From positions 1 to 64,000 of the forward strand of contig JAFSRT010000007.1 of the NCBI GenBank assembly GCA_017445995.1: a stretch of DNA of 64,000 bases. The letters are read 5' to 3'. Of the stretch, positions 6,760-15,019 are shown piece after piece; positions within the stretch are counted from its first letter, which is position 1, and each line of letters begins with the position of its first letter. The notes below the pieces were generated by a model, which did not search any database, had not been told where the DNA came from, and worked only from the letters and a program-made list of their open reading frames with translations. Source of the stretch: Clostridia bacterium. GTDB lineage: Bacteria > Bacillota > Clostridia > Christensenellales > Borkfalkiaceae. The position numbers and the translations under genes were made by a program.

Positions 6760-7476
6760 TTAACCAACGTGGTCTATATCTTCGTTTTTCAAAAAATCAG
6801 GAACTTCTTCTTCACTCATATCGGGAAGTTCAAAATCGTCTTCCACTTTATTATCGGAAGGTTTTTCGGCGTTGTCTTTTTGTTCAATCTCTTCTTCAAC
6901 GTAGACGTCCTTTTTATAGAGATAACTTGCTTCGTCTTTTACGTCGTTTAAGGCGCTTATTTTATTTATCAGTTCGTCGTAATCAGGTAAGTCGTCTAAC
7001 GAAGAAAGTTGAAATCTTTTCAAAAATTCGTCGGTTGTTCCAAATAGTACGGGTTTACCGACAGCGTCCTTTCTGCCGACAGGTTCAATGACGCCGAGTT
7101 CAAGAAGTTTCTGAACGGCGTATTCGCTATTGCCCCTTATTTCTTCTAAATCTATTCTCGTAACCGGTTGTTTATAGGCGATAATCGCCGCAACTTCAAG
7201 CATACTTTTTGAAAGTTCTCTTTCCTTTATCGGGTTTAAAACGGAAGAAACCGCGTCCGCATTTTCGGGATTAGAACAAAACTGCAATTTATTGTTAAAC
7301 AGTAATAATTGAATGCCCGAATCTTTCGAGTATTTTTCCTGCAATTTTTTAACGCAGTTTAAAATGTCCTTTTCGGAAACGCCGAGTTTATCGGCAATAT
7401 CGACTATTGCGACTTTCGTGCCTGAAACGAACACGATAGATTCAATTATATTCGTCAATTTCTCCAAGTTCTTCAT
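6760..7476 (-). CDS. scpB: Segregation and condensation protein B
   Basis: The winged-helix kleisin-partner subunit of the bacterial condensin SMC-ScpA-ScpB, which compacts and segregates the chromosome. The 238 residues carry two winged-helix domains (about 5-165), including the family signature AAIIAYKQPVTRIDLEEIRG. A glutamate-rich acidic tail at about 185-238 is longer than usual. The start overlaps scpA by 35 bp, the classic coupling of these two genes. A strong terminator follows immediately. Identification is secure; the acidic extension has no assigned role. Confidence 0.96.
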   Translation of the reverse strand: MKNLEKLTNIIESIVFVSGTKVAIVDIADKLGVSEKDILNCVKKLQEKYSKDSGIQLLLFNNKLQFCSNPENADAVSSVLNPIKERELSKSMLEVAAIIAYKQPVTRIDLEEIRGNSEYAVQKLLELGVIEPVGRKDAVGKPVLFGTTDEFLKRFQLSSLDDLPDYDELINKISALNDVKDEASYLYKKDVYVEEEIEQKDNAEKPSDNKVEDDFELPDMSEEEVPDFLKNEDIDHVG

Positions 7477-8209
7477 TTCTGTCTTCCCTTAATGATATAG
7501 TTATGTCGTCGAAAACACCGTTCTGAACGACCGATATGTATTGAAGTTTAAGTAATTCCAGCATTGCTTGAAAAGTGGTAATTAGTTCTGAACGGGAATA
7601 TTGATGTTCAAACATTTCGAAAAAACTAACTTCTTTCTTTTCTAAAATAACGTTTTTGATTTCGAAAATCTTATCTTTAACCGTATAAATCTCTTTCGGT
7701 ATTTCTTTTAAGATGTTTTCTTGCTTTTTCTTGTCGTCGATACGCATCAATAACTTTGAAAAAGCGGAAATAAGCCCGTCCAGATTAAAATCGTTATAAA
7801 CAATCTTGACTTCGCCCACCGTTTTATCGGGTTCTTTATAAAACCTGTCCACGTTTTCTTGTGTTTTTAATTTTTCACTCGCTTCTTTTAAGAGTTTATA
7901 CTCTTCAAGTTTTCTTACGAACGCTTCAGGCGAGTTTTCGTCATCGTCAAACTCTTCTATGCGCGGTAAAATAGATTTCGACTTTAATTCTAATAACGTT
8001 GCCGCCATATCGAGATATTCACTCGTTTTATCGATATCCAAAAACTCCGCGTTTTTAATGTATTCTAAAAACTGTGTGGTAACTTCCGAAACGAAAATAT
8101 CTTTAATCTCGATTTTCGCTTCCTTTACTAAATGAAGAAGTAAATCAAGCGGACCTTCAAAATTATCAAGTTTTGTCGAATAATCAACGACGGATTCGAA
8201 CTTATCCAT
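7442..8209 (-). CDS. scpA: Segregation and condensation protein A (kleisin)
   Basis: The kleisin subunit that bridges the SMC heads in the condensin complex. The 255 residues begin with the typical N-terminal segment LDNFEGPLDLLLHLV (about 15-29), followed by the conserved DKTSEYLDMAATLLELKSK helix at about 60-78 and a C-terminal winged helix that binds the SMC head. First gene of a two-gene operon with scpB. It has a clear AGAAGGAG ribosome-binding site and a consensus-like promoter just upstream. Confidence 0.97.
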   Translation of the reverse strand: MDKFESVVDYSTKLDNFEGPLDLLLHLVKEAKIEIKDIFVSEVTTQFLEYIKNAEFLDIDKTSEYLDMAATLLELKSKSILPRIEEFDDDENSPEAFVRKLEEYKLLKEASEKLKTQENVDRFYKEPDKTVGEVKIVYNDFNLDGLISAFSKLLMRIDDKKKQENILKEIPKEIYTVKDKIFEIKNVILEKKEVSFFEMFEHQYSRSELITTFQAMLELLKLQYISVVQNGVFDDITISLREDRNEELGEIDEYN

Positions 8210-8234
8210 AATACTCCTTCTTTAATACTTAATA

Positions 8235-8263
8235 AGTATATAATATAATCGCAAAAAAATCAA
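8235..8263 (-). promoter_or_regulatory. scpAB promoter
   Basis: Minus-strand TTGATT (8258-8263), 17-bp spacer, TATACT (8235-8240). A short leader carries AGAAGGAG before the scpA ATG. Confidence 0.75.
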
Positions 8264-8264
8264 G

Positions 8265-8291
8265 AAAAAAGGCACAAATTGTGCCTTTTTT
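8265..8291. terminator. Terminator after lysA
   Basis: Twelve-base-pair stem AAAAAAGGCACA / TGTGCCTTTTTT (8265-8276 with 8280-8291), three-base loop. It overlaps the last codons of lysA and directly abuts the scpA -35. Confidence 0.88.
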
Positions 8292-9588
8292 ATAAATCAT
8301 TTCTTATTAAATCGTCAAGCGTCTGACCTTTAACTACAAGCCTGTCTTTTCCGTTTTTTATAAATACGACGGGCGGAATAAGGTTTCTGTTATAATTACT
8401 TGCCATCGAGTAGTTATAAGCGCCCGTTGATAAAACCGCGATAGTCTCGCCGTATTTTGCTTTCGGAAGCATAACGTTCTCGGCGATAATATCTCCGCTT
8501 TCGCAACATTTGCCGGCAATCGTATACTTCGTGTCCTTTTTATCTAAAAGCCTTTCCGCGGCTAAAACGGTGTATTTTGCGCCGTATAAAGCAAAACGCG
8601 GATTATCGGACATTCCGCCGTTTACGGCAAGATAATTTTTTATGCCTTTAATCTCTTTCGTATACCCCGCGGAATAAAGCGTTAGTCCCGCTTTGCCGAC
8701 TATCGACCTTCCCGGTTCGAAGATTAAAAACGGCTTTTCTAATCCGTTATTTTTAACTTTAAGTTTTACTTCGTTTATTATCTTTTTAATAAACAGTTGA
8801 TAATCAAAAAGAGTAAACGTCGGGTCGCTATCGATATATTTTATTCCGAATCCCCCGCCAAGATTTAAAACCGAAAACGAATAGTCAAATTCGTCCTTTA
8901 TTTTCTTATAAAAATCAAGCATTATATCGGTTGCCAACAAAAAAGAGTTTTCTTCAAAAATCTGCGACCCGATATGACAATGCAATCCTAAAAGATTAAG
9001 ATTTTTAAGTGCTAAAACGGATTTTATCGCTTCCTTTGCGTCCCCGTTTGAAATCAAAAAGCCGAACTTACTGTCGGGTTTTGCTGTCTGAATATAGTTA
9101 TGAGTATGCGCTTCAACCCCTGGGTTGACCCTTATTAGTACGCCTTGAACCTTTCCTGTTTCACGTGCAATATCGTTTAATAACTGCGCTTCGTAAACCG
9201 AATCCAAAACGATATATTTAACGCCCGTTTTAACGGCGAAAGAAAGTTCTTCTATTGACTTATTATTGCCGTGGAAAATAACTTTTTCCGTGTTAAAACC
9301 GACTGATACCGCGGTATAGAGTTCACCTATTGAAACGGTGTCCGTCCCAAGCCCTAAATTATCCATTATTCTATAAATTTCTTTACACGAAAAGGCTTTC
9401 GACGCGTAAGATATTAAACCTTCGCCGTATTCACTTTTTAAGGTATTAGAAAAGACCGACGCAATTTCTTCGATTTTATTCTGATTGAAAACGTAAAGTG
9501 GCGTTCCGTATTTTTCTTTTAACGATAAAACGTTTACGCCACCTATTTCCATTTGCCCGTTTTCGTTTATTTCATAAGTATTCGTCAT
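8290..9588 (-). CDS. lysA: Diaminopimelate decarboxylase
   Basis: Last step of lysine synthesis: PLP-dependent decarboxylation of meso-diaminopimelate. From ATG 9588 the protein has 432 residues. The frame is open 15 codons further up, but AGGTGA sits four bases before this ATG and the promoter lies upstream of it. Visible are the PLP Lys64 (SYASKAFSC), the HCHIGSQI segment, the GGGFGI glycine loop, the EPGRSIVG phosphate-binding motif and the C-terminal GKCCESGD with the active-site Cys. It is alone between its own promoter and terminator and also regulates the DAP pool for peptidoglycan. Confidence 0.96.
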   Translation of the reverse strand: MTNTYEINENGQMEIGGVNVLSLKEKYGTPLYVFNQNKIEEIASVFSNTLKSEYGEGLISYASKAFSCKEIYRIMDNLGLGTDTVSIGELYTAVSVGFNTEKVIFHGNNKSIEELSFAVKTGVKYIVLDSVYEAQLLNDIARETGKVQGVLIRVNPGVEAHTHNYIQTAKPDSKFGFLISNGDAKEAIKSVLALKNLNLLGLHCHIGSQIFEENSFLLATDIMLDFYKKIKDEFDYSFSVLNLGGGFGIKYIDSDPTFTLFDYQLFIKKIINEVKLKVKNNGLEKPFLIFEPGRSIVGKAGLTLYSAGYTKEIKGIKNYLAVNGGMSDNPRFALYGAKYTVLAAERLLDKKDTKYTIAGKCCESGDIIAENVMLPKAKYGETIAVLSTGAYNYSMASNYNRNLIPPVVFIKNGKDRLVVKGQTLDDLIRNDL

Positions 9589-9604
9589 ATAATCACCTAT
9601 AATT

Positions 9605-9633
9605 ATATTAACAAATATTAAAACAAAAATCAA
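9605..9633 (-). promoter_or_regulatory. lysA promoter with a very short leader
   Basis: Minus-strand TTGATT (9628-9633), 17-bp spacer, TAATAT (9605-9610). The predicted start gives a leader of roughly ten bases that just accommodates AGGTGA. There is no room for a lysine riboswitch. Confidence 0.68.
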
Positions 9634-9676
9634 GGCAAATTATTATATAGAAAAATAAAATCTTTTTATACTTATC

Positions 9677-10864
9677 TTAAATAATCGTTATATTCTTAAC
9701 GATTTTTTTCAAGTTATCAAATATCGTCGCTTTCTCTATTTCCGTTTCGGAAAGAAGATTTATTGACTTAATTAAAACGTTATTTTCATAGACGTTTACC
9801 GAACCTATTTTATCTCCGACTGAAATCGGCGCGGATAAATTATCGAATAACTTATATTCGATATCGAACGCTCTTTGTTCGCCTTTTTTCGATAAAATAT
9901 AAAAGTTTTCTTCTGCTTTACATAATACCGTTTCGGCGTTAGCGTTTTTTACGTCGATATTTATCTCGGCTTTTTCTTCTTTATTTAATACCAACTTATT
10001 TTCGTAATTATTAAACCCGTAATTAAACATCGTTGTAATATCTTTGGTTCTCGTTTTCGTATCGGGTGCGGAAATTACGACCGAAATCAGAGAAAGCCCG
10101 TTTCTTCTTGCGACGCAAGAAAGACAAAATCCCGCTTCGCTTGTATACCCCGTTTTTCCGCCTTCGCAACCTTCGTAAAATCTTATAAGTTTATTCGTGT
10201 TAGTCATTAAAATCTTTTGACCTGACGGGTGAACGAAATCTTCCGTCCAAATCTTACTGTAATCAAAATACTTCTTATGTTTTATTAGTTCCTTAAACAT
10301 AACCGAAACGTCTTTTGCCGTCGAATACTGCCCGTCTTTCGGTAGCCCCGTACAGTTTGAAAAACGCGTGTTGTCCATTTTCAGGGTTTTACATTTTTCG
10401 TTCATCATAGAAATAAACCCTTCTTCGCTACCGCCTATTCTTTCGGCAAGCGCATAGCACGAGTCGTTTGCGGAAGCAACTACTATACTTTTAATAAGTT
10501 CCGATACCATATATTTGCCGTTTGCGACCAAAAATACTTGCGAACCGCCCATTTTACTCGCGTCTTCCGAAACGGTTATATATTCGTTTAACGATAATTT
10601 TTGGCTGTCTATCGCTTCAAAAGTTAAAAGTAAAGTCATAATTTTGCACATACTTGCAATAGGCAGTTTTTCGTTTTCGTTTTTTGAAAAAATAACCGCG
10701 TCGCTTTTTTCGTCCGTTAAATATGCGCTTTTACTTACGATATTTAAGTCGTTTTCCGTGGAAATATTTTGGGCAAAAGCCGACTTTTTAGAAAAAGTCA
10801 TAATTCCGTTTATCGTCAATAAAAACGCAAAAATAATAAAAAATACAGAAAACCTTTTTTTCAT
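9677..10864 (-). CDS. dacF: D-alanyl-D-alanine carboxypeptidase (DacF-like)
   Basis: A second exported serine D,D-carboxypeptidase, 395 residues from the ATG that has AAGGAG five bases upstream; an in-frame GTG two codons earlier is less likely. Signal peptide at 1-31 ending near SAFAQ. Active-site motifs: Ser71-x-x-Lys74 (ASMCK), Ser131-Ala-Asn133 and Lys237-Thr-Gly (GGKTGYT). The C-terminal beta-sandwich domain (about 285-380) is of the PBP5 type. It follows spoIVB by 47 bp, where many relatives have spo0A. DacF enzymes act in the forespore in Bacillus; here that role is inferred from context only. Confidence 0.88.
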   Translation of the reverse strand: MKKRFSVFFIIFAFLLTINGIMTFSKKSAFAQNISTENDLNIVSKSAYLTDEKSDAVIFSKNENEKLPIASMCKIMTLLLTFEAIDSQKLSLNEYITVSEDASKMGGSQVFLVANGKYMVSELIKSIVVASANDSCYALAERIGGSEEGFISMMNEKCKTLKMDNTRFSNCTGLPKDGQYSTAKDVSVMFKELIKHKKYFDYSKIWTEDFVHPSGQKILMTNTNKLIRFYEGCEGGKTGYTSEAGFCLSCVARRNGLSLISVVISAPDTKTRTKDITTMFNYGFNNYENKLVLNKEEKAEINIDVKNANAETVLCKAEENFYILSKKGEQRAFDIEYKLFDNLSAPISVGDKIGSVNVYENNVLIKSINLLSETEIEKATIFDNLKKIVKNITII

Positions 10865-10911
10865 AATCACTCCTTAAAAGTATTTTCTGTATTTTATTAA
10901 AATATATTCAT

Positions 10912-11901
10912 TTATTCGCAATCTTTAAGCATATCGTAAATTGAAATGCCGAAACCGCAGGTCGGGTCGTTGATAAAGACGTGCGTTACCGCTCCAACTA
11001 TCTTTTCGTTCTGAATAATCGGACTACCACTCATACCTTGCACTATACCGTTCGTCGTTGATAATAGCCTTTTATCGGTTATTCTTATCACCATTGAGTT
11101 AGTGTCGTTGTTATTAAAGTTGGTTTTTAATATAGAAATCTTATACCTAACCGGTGCGTTACCGTCTATAGTCGTTAAAATTTCAGCGTCGTCAATAGTG
11201 GCATTTCCGACCGCCATTTTAGTTTCGGAAGATAGTTTTGCGCCCTTTTCTAATTGCCCGTAAACGCCCGTTTTGGTGTTTTTAATTTCGCTTGATAATA
11301 GTTCGGTCGTAAAGTTTCCGTTAAGTTCGCCAGCCTTTCCCCGTTCGCCTTTTTTATATCCCGTTATCGTGGCGTTAAAGATATACCCTTTTTTAACTTC
11401 TATTATATTATTGTTTTCATCTAATATCGGGTGTCCTAATATGGCAATTTTACCGTTTTTAATAAAAGTTGCAGTTCCTATGCCGTTTATCTCGTTTCTT
11501 AAATAAACGCCTAACCTATACTTTCCGTTAATATCTAACGCGGGTTTAATCGTTTTATAAGTTATCGTATCGTCCCTTTTAACTTCGAGAATATAATTAT
11601 CCTTACTGTTTACAGTTTTTTCGATATCGTAAGCGTTGTTTACTTCTTCTTTATTAACCGATAAAATAACGTCGCCCACTTTAAGGTCGATATCTTTTGC
11701 GGGTGATACGTAGCCTTTTTCGGTCAGAACTTCGCTGATACCTATTATATAAGCGCCACGTGTTTGTAAACTTACGCCGACGGGAAAACCGCCTATTATA
11801 AGGCTATCGTCTGCGCTTGCAATATAAAAAGATATATTGCCCGAAAAAACAATAAGAAATAACGACGAAATAAATAAAAATCTTTTTAAGTGTTTTACCA
11901 T
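10912..11901 (-). CDS. spoIVB: SpoIVB peptidase, forespore signalling protease
   Basis: A serine peptidase (family S55) secreted by the forespore into the intermembrane space, where it triggers pro-sigma-K processing. The start is set at ATG 11901, because the longer frame would run through the recN terminator. The 329 residues show a signal/anchor helix (8-29), a PDZ domain (about 55-118) and the peptidase domain with His157 (LGHPIL), Asp276 (ITDKRL) and Ser291 (GMSGSP). It follows recN, as in most spore-formers. A sporulation promoter is expected in 11902-11940, but I could not pick a convincing one. Confidence 0.94.
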   Translation of the reverse strand: MVKHLKRFLFISSLFLIVFSGNISFYIASADDSLIIGGFPVGVSLQTRGAYIIGISEVLTEKGYVSPAKDIDLKVGDVILSVNKEEVNNAYDIEKTVNSKDNYILEVKRDDTITYKTIKPALDINGKYRLGVYLRNEINGIGTATFIKNGKIAILGHPILDENNNIIEVKKGYIFNATITGYKKGERGKAGELNGNFTTELLSSEIKNTKTGVYGQLEKGAKLSSETKMAVGNATIDDAEILTTIDGNAPVRYKISILKTNFNNNDTNSMVIRITDKRLLSTTNGIVQGMSGSPIIQNEKIVGAVTHVFINDPTCGFGISIYDMLKDCE

Positions 11902-11937
11902 AGTATTTAGCGTTTGTAGAATTAAAAAAAATATACG

Positions 11938-11966
11938 AAAAAAGCACGGTAAGATTTTTACCGTGC
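11938..11966 (-). terminator. Terminator after recN
   Basis: Nine-base-pair stem GCACGGTAA / TTACCGTGC (11944-11952 with 11958-11966), five-base loop, followed on the minus strand by six T. It isolates spoIVB from the argR-recN unit and decides the spoIVB start. Confidence 0.88.
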
Positions 11967-11996
11967 AATTTAACAATAATATATAAAAAAATTAAA

Positions 11997-13694
11997 TTAA
12001 ATATCGTTTTTATAGGCGTTTGCTTCCAAAAGTAGTTCAATAGCGTGTTTTTTAGACGTTTCGCTTTTTATATCTCCACCCGTTAGCCTTATTATTTCGT
12101 CAATTTTTTCTTCATAATTTAACGTTTTTACAGTCGTTAAAGTTTTACCGTTTACAGTTTCTTTTACGATTAAAACGTTGGTATCTGCCATTACGGAAAT
12201 CTGCGGTAAGTGCGTTATCGCGATTATCTGAACGTCCTTTGCTATCTTATCGAACTTCCGCGCGACGACTTTTGCGATTTTTCCGCTGATACCGGCGTCG
12301 ATTTCGTCGAAAATAAACGTGCCTATCGTGTTATGTTTTGCCGTTTGCGCTTTTATTGCAAGCATAAACCTGCTCATTTCGCCACCGCTTATTATTTCCG
12401 ACATAGGTTTTTTAGGTTCGCCAAGATTTGCCGAGAAATTAAATTCGATTTTATCTATTCCGTTTGCATTAAAAGTACATTGAGAAATAGACGGTAAATC
12501 GGAAAAAACAACTTCGAACTGCGCGTTTTCCATACCTAAATCTTTAAGTTCACCTATTATGTTATCGGAAAAAGTTTTAGCCGTTTTCTTTCTTATATCG
12601 GAAAGTTTAAGATAGTTTGAGTAAAGATTTTCTTCCGTAATTTTCTTTTTATCTAAAAGTTCCTTCGCTATATCGTCGAAGTTCATTAGCGTTTGTTTTT
12701 CGGCTTTTGCCTTTTCTAAAAACGCCGTTATTTCTACATAGTTCTCACCGTATTTTTTCTTTAACGATTTAATTACGTTAAGTCGTTCTTCAACGGTGTT
12801 CGGGTCGTAATCTAACGTGTCGAAATTATCTATTAAAGAAGACGAAGTTTCTCCGATATCGTCTATTTCCGCGATAACGCCCGATAATCTTTCATAGAGT
12901 TCAGAATAGGATTTATCGAAGTTAATAATAGACGACATTGACCTTTCGGCATTTGAAATAACGTCTAAAATACCGCCTTCACCCTTTATACTTTCCTTAA
13001 CGGCGTTAAGCGACAACGATATTTTTTCCTGATTTAAGAGTTTTTTTCTTATTTCAATTAACTCTTCTTCTTCACCTTCTTTTAAGTCGGCTTTTTCAAT
13101 TTCGTTTATCTGATAAGTTAAAATATCGATTTTCGTTTCTCTGTCCGCTTTATTCCCGCCTAACTCGTTAAGTTTTGCCTTTATTTCGTTATAGACCGAT
13201 AAATCGGCTTTAATTTCGTTTTTTATAGTAAAATTTTCGCTTTCTGACAGCGAATCGATAAGTTTTAACTGATTATTTTCGTTCAGTAAATAAAAATGTT
13301 CGCTTTGCCCATGAACGTCGACTAAAAGAGACGAAAACCTTTTCAGCATAGAAATAGTTGCCGTATTGCCGTTGATTTTTACAGTCGATTTGCCGTCGAT
13401 ATTAAACTTACGTGTAATTATCAGCGCGTCTTCTTCTTCAAAATCGAACTCTTTTAATAAACTATTTATTTCAACGTTATTAGTAATATCGAATTCGACT
13501 GAAACGGAACACTCGTTTTCTCCGTTTCTTATTATTGATTTTTCAGCTTTTGCACCCAAAACGAAATTAAGCGAGTCGATAATAACCGACTTGCCTGCAC
13601 CCGTTTCGCCGGATAGAACGTTCAATCCTTTATTGAAAGGTATTTCGGCGTATTCAATTAGCGCAATGTTTTTTATCGTGAGTGAAACTAACAT
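11997..13694 (-). CDS. recN: DNA repair protein RecN
   Basis: An SMC-like ATPase that gathers broken DNA ends before recombinational repair. The 565 residues contain the Walker A GETGAGKS at 29-36, long coiled-coil arms (about 150-370), the ABC signature ISGGEMSRFMLAIK and the Walker B segment FIFDEIDAGISG near the C-terminus, followed by the IAITHLPQISVMA switch. It starts one base after the argR stop, so the two are coupled. No SOS box is seen at this gene. Length and motifs are standard. Confidence 0.97.
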   Translation of the reverse strand: MLVSLTIKNIALIEYAEIPFNKGLNVLSGETGAGKSVIIDSLNFVLGAKAEKSIIRNGENECSVSVEFDITNNVEINSLLKEFDFEEEDALIITRKFNIDGKSTVKINGNTATISMLKRFSSLLVDVHGQSEHFYLLNENNQLKLIDSLSESENFTIKNEIKADLSVYNEIKAKLNELGGNKADRETKIDILTYQINEIEKADLKEGEEEELIEIRKKLLNQEKISLSLNAVKESIKGEGGILDVISNAERSMSSIINFDKSYSELYERLSGVIAEIDDIGETSSSLIDNFDTLDYDPNTVEERLNVIKSLKKKYGENYVEITAFLEKAKAEKQTLMNFDDIAKELLDKKKITEENLYSNYLKLSDIRKKTAKTFSDNIIGELKDLGMENAQFEVVFSDLPSISQCTFNANGIDKIEFNFSANLGEPKKPMSEIISGGEMSRFMLAIKAQTAKHNTIGTFIFDEIDAGISGKIAKVVARKFDKIAKDVQIIAITHLPQISVMADTNVLIVKETVNGKTLTTVKTLNYEEKIDEIIRLTGGDIKSETSKKHAIELLLEANAYKNDI

Positions 13695-13695
13695 T

Positions 13696-14139
13696 TTATA
13701 AACTCTTTAAAAATTTAACCAAAGCGTCGGCTGACGCGTTGTTTTTTGAAATAATTAAAACGGTATCGTCTCCCGCTATCGTACCTATTATCTGCGGAAG
13801 ATTCATTTTGTCGATGGCGATACAGGCAGAACCCGCGTTACCTACCATCGTTTTTAATACGACGAGATTATTAGCCGATTGTATAGATACGGTAAAACTT
13901 TTAAGAAGATTAATTATGTTTTCCGGTATTTCGTTTGACTGTTCGATTTTGGCGTATTTAAACTTTTTCTTTATTCCTTCGATTTTAATAAGCCCTAAAT
14001 CTTTAACGTCGCGCGATATCGTCGCTTGCGAAACGTTATAGCCCTTGTCTATTAAAACGGCAGTTAATTCTTCCTGCGTATCTATTTCGTTTTCGCTTAT
14101 TATTTTTAATATTAAATCTAATCTTTTATTTTTCTGCAT
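13696..14139 (-). CDS. argR: Arginine repressor ArgR/AhrC
   Basis: Arginine-sensing transcription factor, active as a hexamer. The 147 residues carry an N-terminal winged helix (about 1-70) with the signature VSQATISRDVKDLGLIK and a C-terminal arginine-binding oligomerisation domain with GTIAGDDTVLII near 120-131. It overlaps nadK by one base (ATGA) and lies just before recN. This tlyA-argR-recN order is typical of Firmicutes. It may regulate arginine genes elsewhere, since none occur in the window. Confidence 0.95.
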   Translation of the reverse strand: MQKNKRLDLILKIISENEIDTQEELTAVLIDKGYNVSQATISRDVKDLGLIKIEGIKKKFKYAKIEQSNEIPENIINLLKSFTVSIQSANNLVVLKTMVGNAGSACIAIDKMNLPQIIGTIAGDDTVLIISKNNASADALVKFLKSL

Positions 14140-14954
14140 CAGTCTTTCTCCGTGCTGGCAAGTTTTTTAACGACTTTCTTATAAAAATTAGTCGTTTTCC
14201 GCCTTAAAAATACAATCGGCGTTTTAGATTTCGACACGATTACTTCATTGTTTTCATAAAGTTTTTGAATAAACTTTCCGTCGATAAAAAGTCCCGCAAC
14301 GCTTCCCGTATTGATTTTAGCGACGAGTTTAGAGTCCGCCGAATAAATTATCGGACGTTGAGAGAGTGTGTGCGCGGAAATCGGCGTTAATGAAAGCGCG
14401 TTTATACCCGGTGCTAAAATAGCACCGCCCGCAGAAAGCGAGTAAGCAGTTGAACCCGTTGGCGTGCTAATAATAATCCCGTCCCCGTTAATATCTGCTA
14501 TATCGACGTTATCGATGGTGATTTTTATGCTTGCTATAATTCCGACGTTCTTTTCGTCGTATATTCTCTGGATTACGCAATCGTTAAGCGCAACGAATTT
14601 TTCGCCGTTAATTTCCGAAATAAGCGCAATACGTTTTTCTGCAATTAAAAGATTTTCTTTTAAAGTCTTAACTGCAAGTTCCGTTTCGTCCTTTTCAAAC
14701 TCGGTTAAAAATCCTATCTTCCCCGCGTTGATACCGATTATCGGAATACCGTTAGCGTTTGCAAATTCCGATAAATATAAAATCGTTCCGTCCCCGCCGA
14801 GAACGAAAATAACGTCCGCCGAAATGTTCTTTTTTAAATCTTCGTCGGAAAGAAGTGAATAATCGATATTATAATCGGTTAAACTTTTTTTCAGTTGGTT
14901 GCACCACGTATTTGATGCGTCTTTTTCTTTGTTTACGTAAATTAGTGCTTTCAT
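14139..14954 (-). CDS. nadK: NAD kinase
   Basis: Phosphorylates NAD to NADP with ATP or polyphosphate. The 271 residues show the GGDGT nucleotide-binding motif at 53-57, the conserved LNDCVIQR segment (normally NE, here ND), the glycine-rich TPTGSTAYSLSAGG segment and the C-terminal beta-rich domain. It sits between tlyA and argR, a frequent clostridial position. A consensus promoter lies in the 65-bp gap upstream, with the -10 box eight bases before the ATG and no ribosome-binding site, so it may be translated from a leaderless mRNA. Confidence 0.95.
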   Translation of the reverse strand: MKALIYVNKEKDASNTWCNQLKKSLTDYNIDYSLLSDEDLKKNISADVIFVLGGDGTILYLSEFANANGIPIIGINAGKIGFLTEFEKDETELAVKTLKENLLIAEKRIALISEINGEKFVALNDCVIQRIYDEKNVGIIASIKITIDNVDIADINGDGIIISTPTGSTAYSLSAGGAILAPGINALSLTPISAHTLSQRPIIYSADSKLVAKINTGSVAGLFIDGKFIQKLYENNEVIVSKSKTPIVFLRRKTTNFYKKVVKKLASTEKD

Positions 14955-14962
14955 ATTTTTTT

Positions 14963-14991
14963 ATTATAACATTTATAATTTATAATTACAA
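14963..14991 (-). promoter_or_regulatory. nadK promoter (TTGTAA-17-TATAAT), predicted leaderless
   Basis: Minus-strand TTGTAA (14986-14991), 17-bp spacer, perfect TATAAT (14963-14968), then eight A/T bases and the ATG. A start about seven bases past the -10 leaves zero to two leader bases. Confidence 0.68.
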
Positions 14992-15019
14992 TATTTTTTG
15001 CATAAAATACTGAATATTT

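Noticed and set aside
6624-7091. Plus-strand frame of 155 codons opposite scpB and its terminator
   Set aside because: Arginine-rich antisense shadow with no ribosome-binding site; the opposite strand has clear scpB.
11902-11976. Longer SpoIVB start, 25 codons upstream
   Set aside because: The frame would run through the recN terminator hairpin; the shorter start yields a normal signal sequence.
12210-12497. Plus-strand frame of 95 codons inside recN
   Set aside because: Antisense to conserved RecN motifs, no start signals and biased composition.
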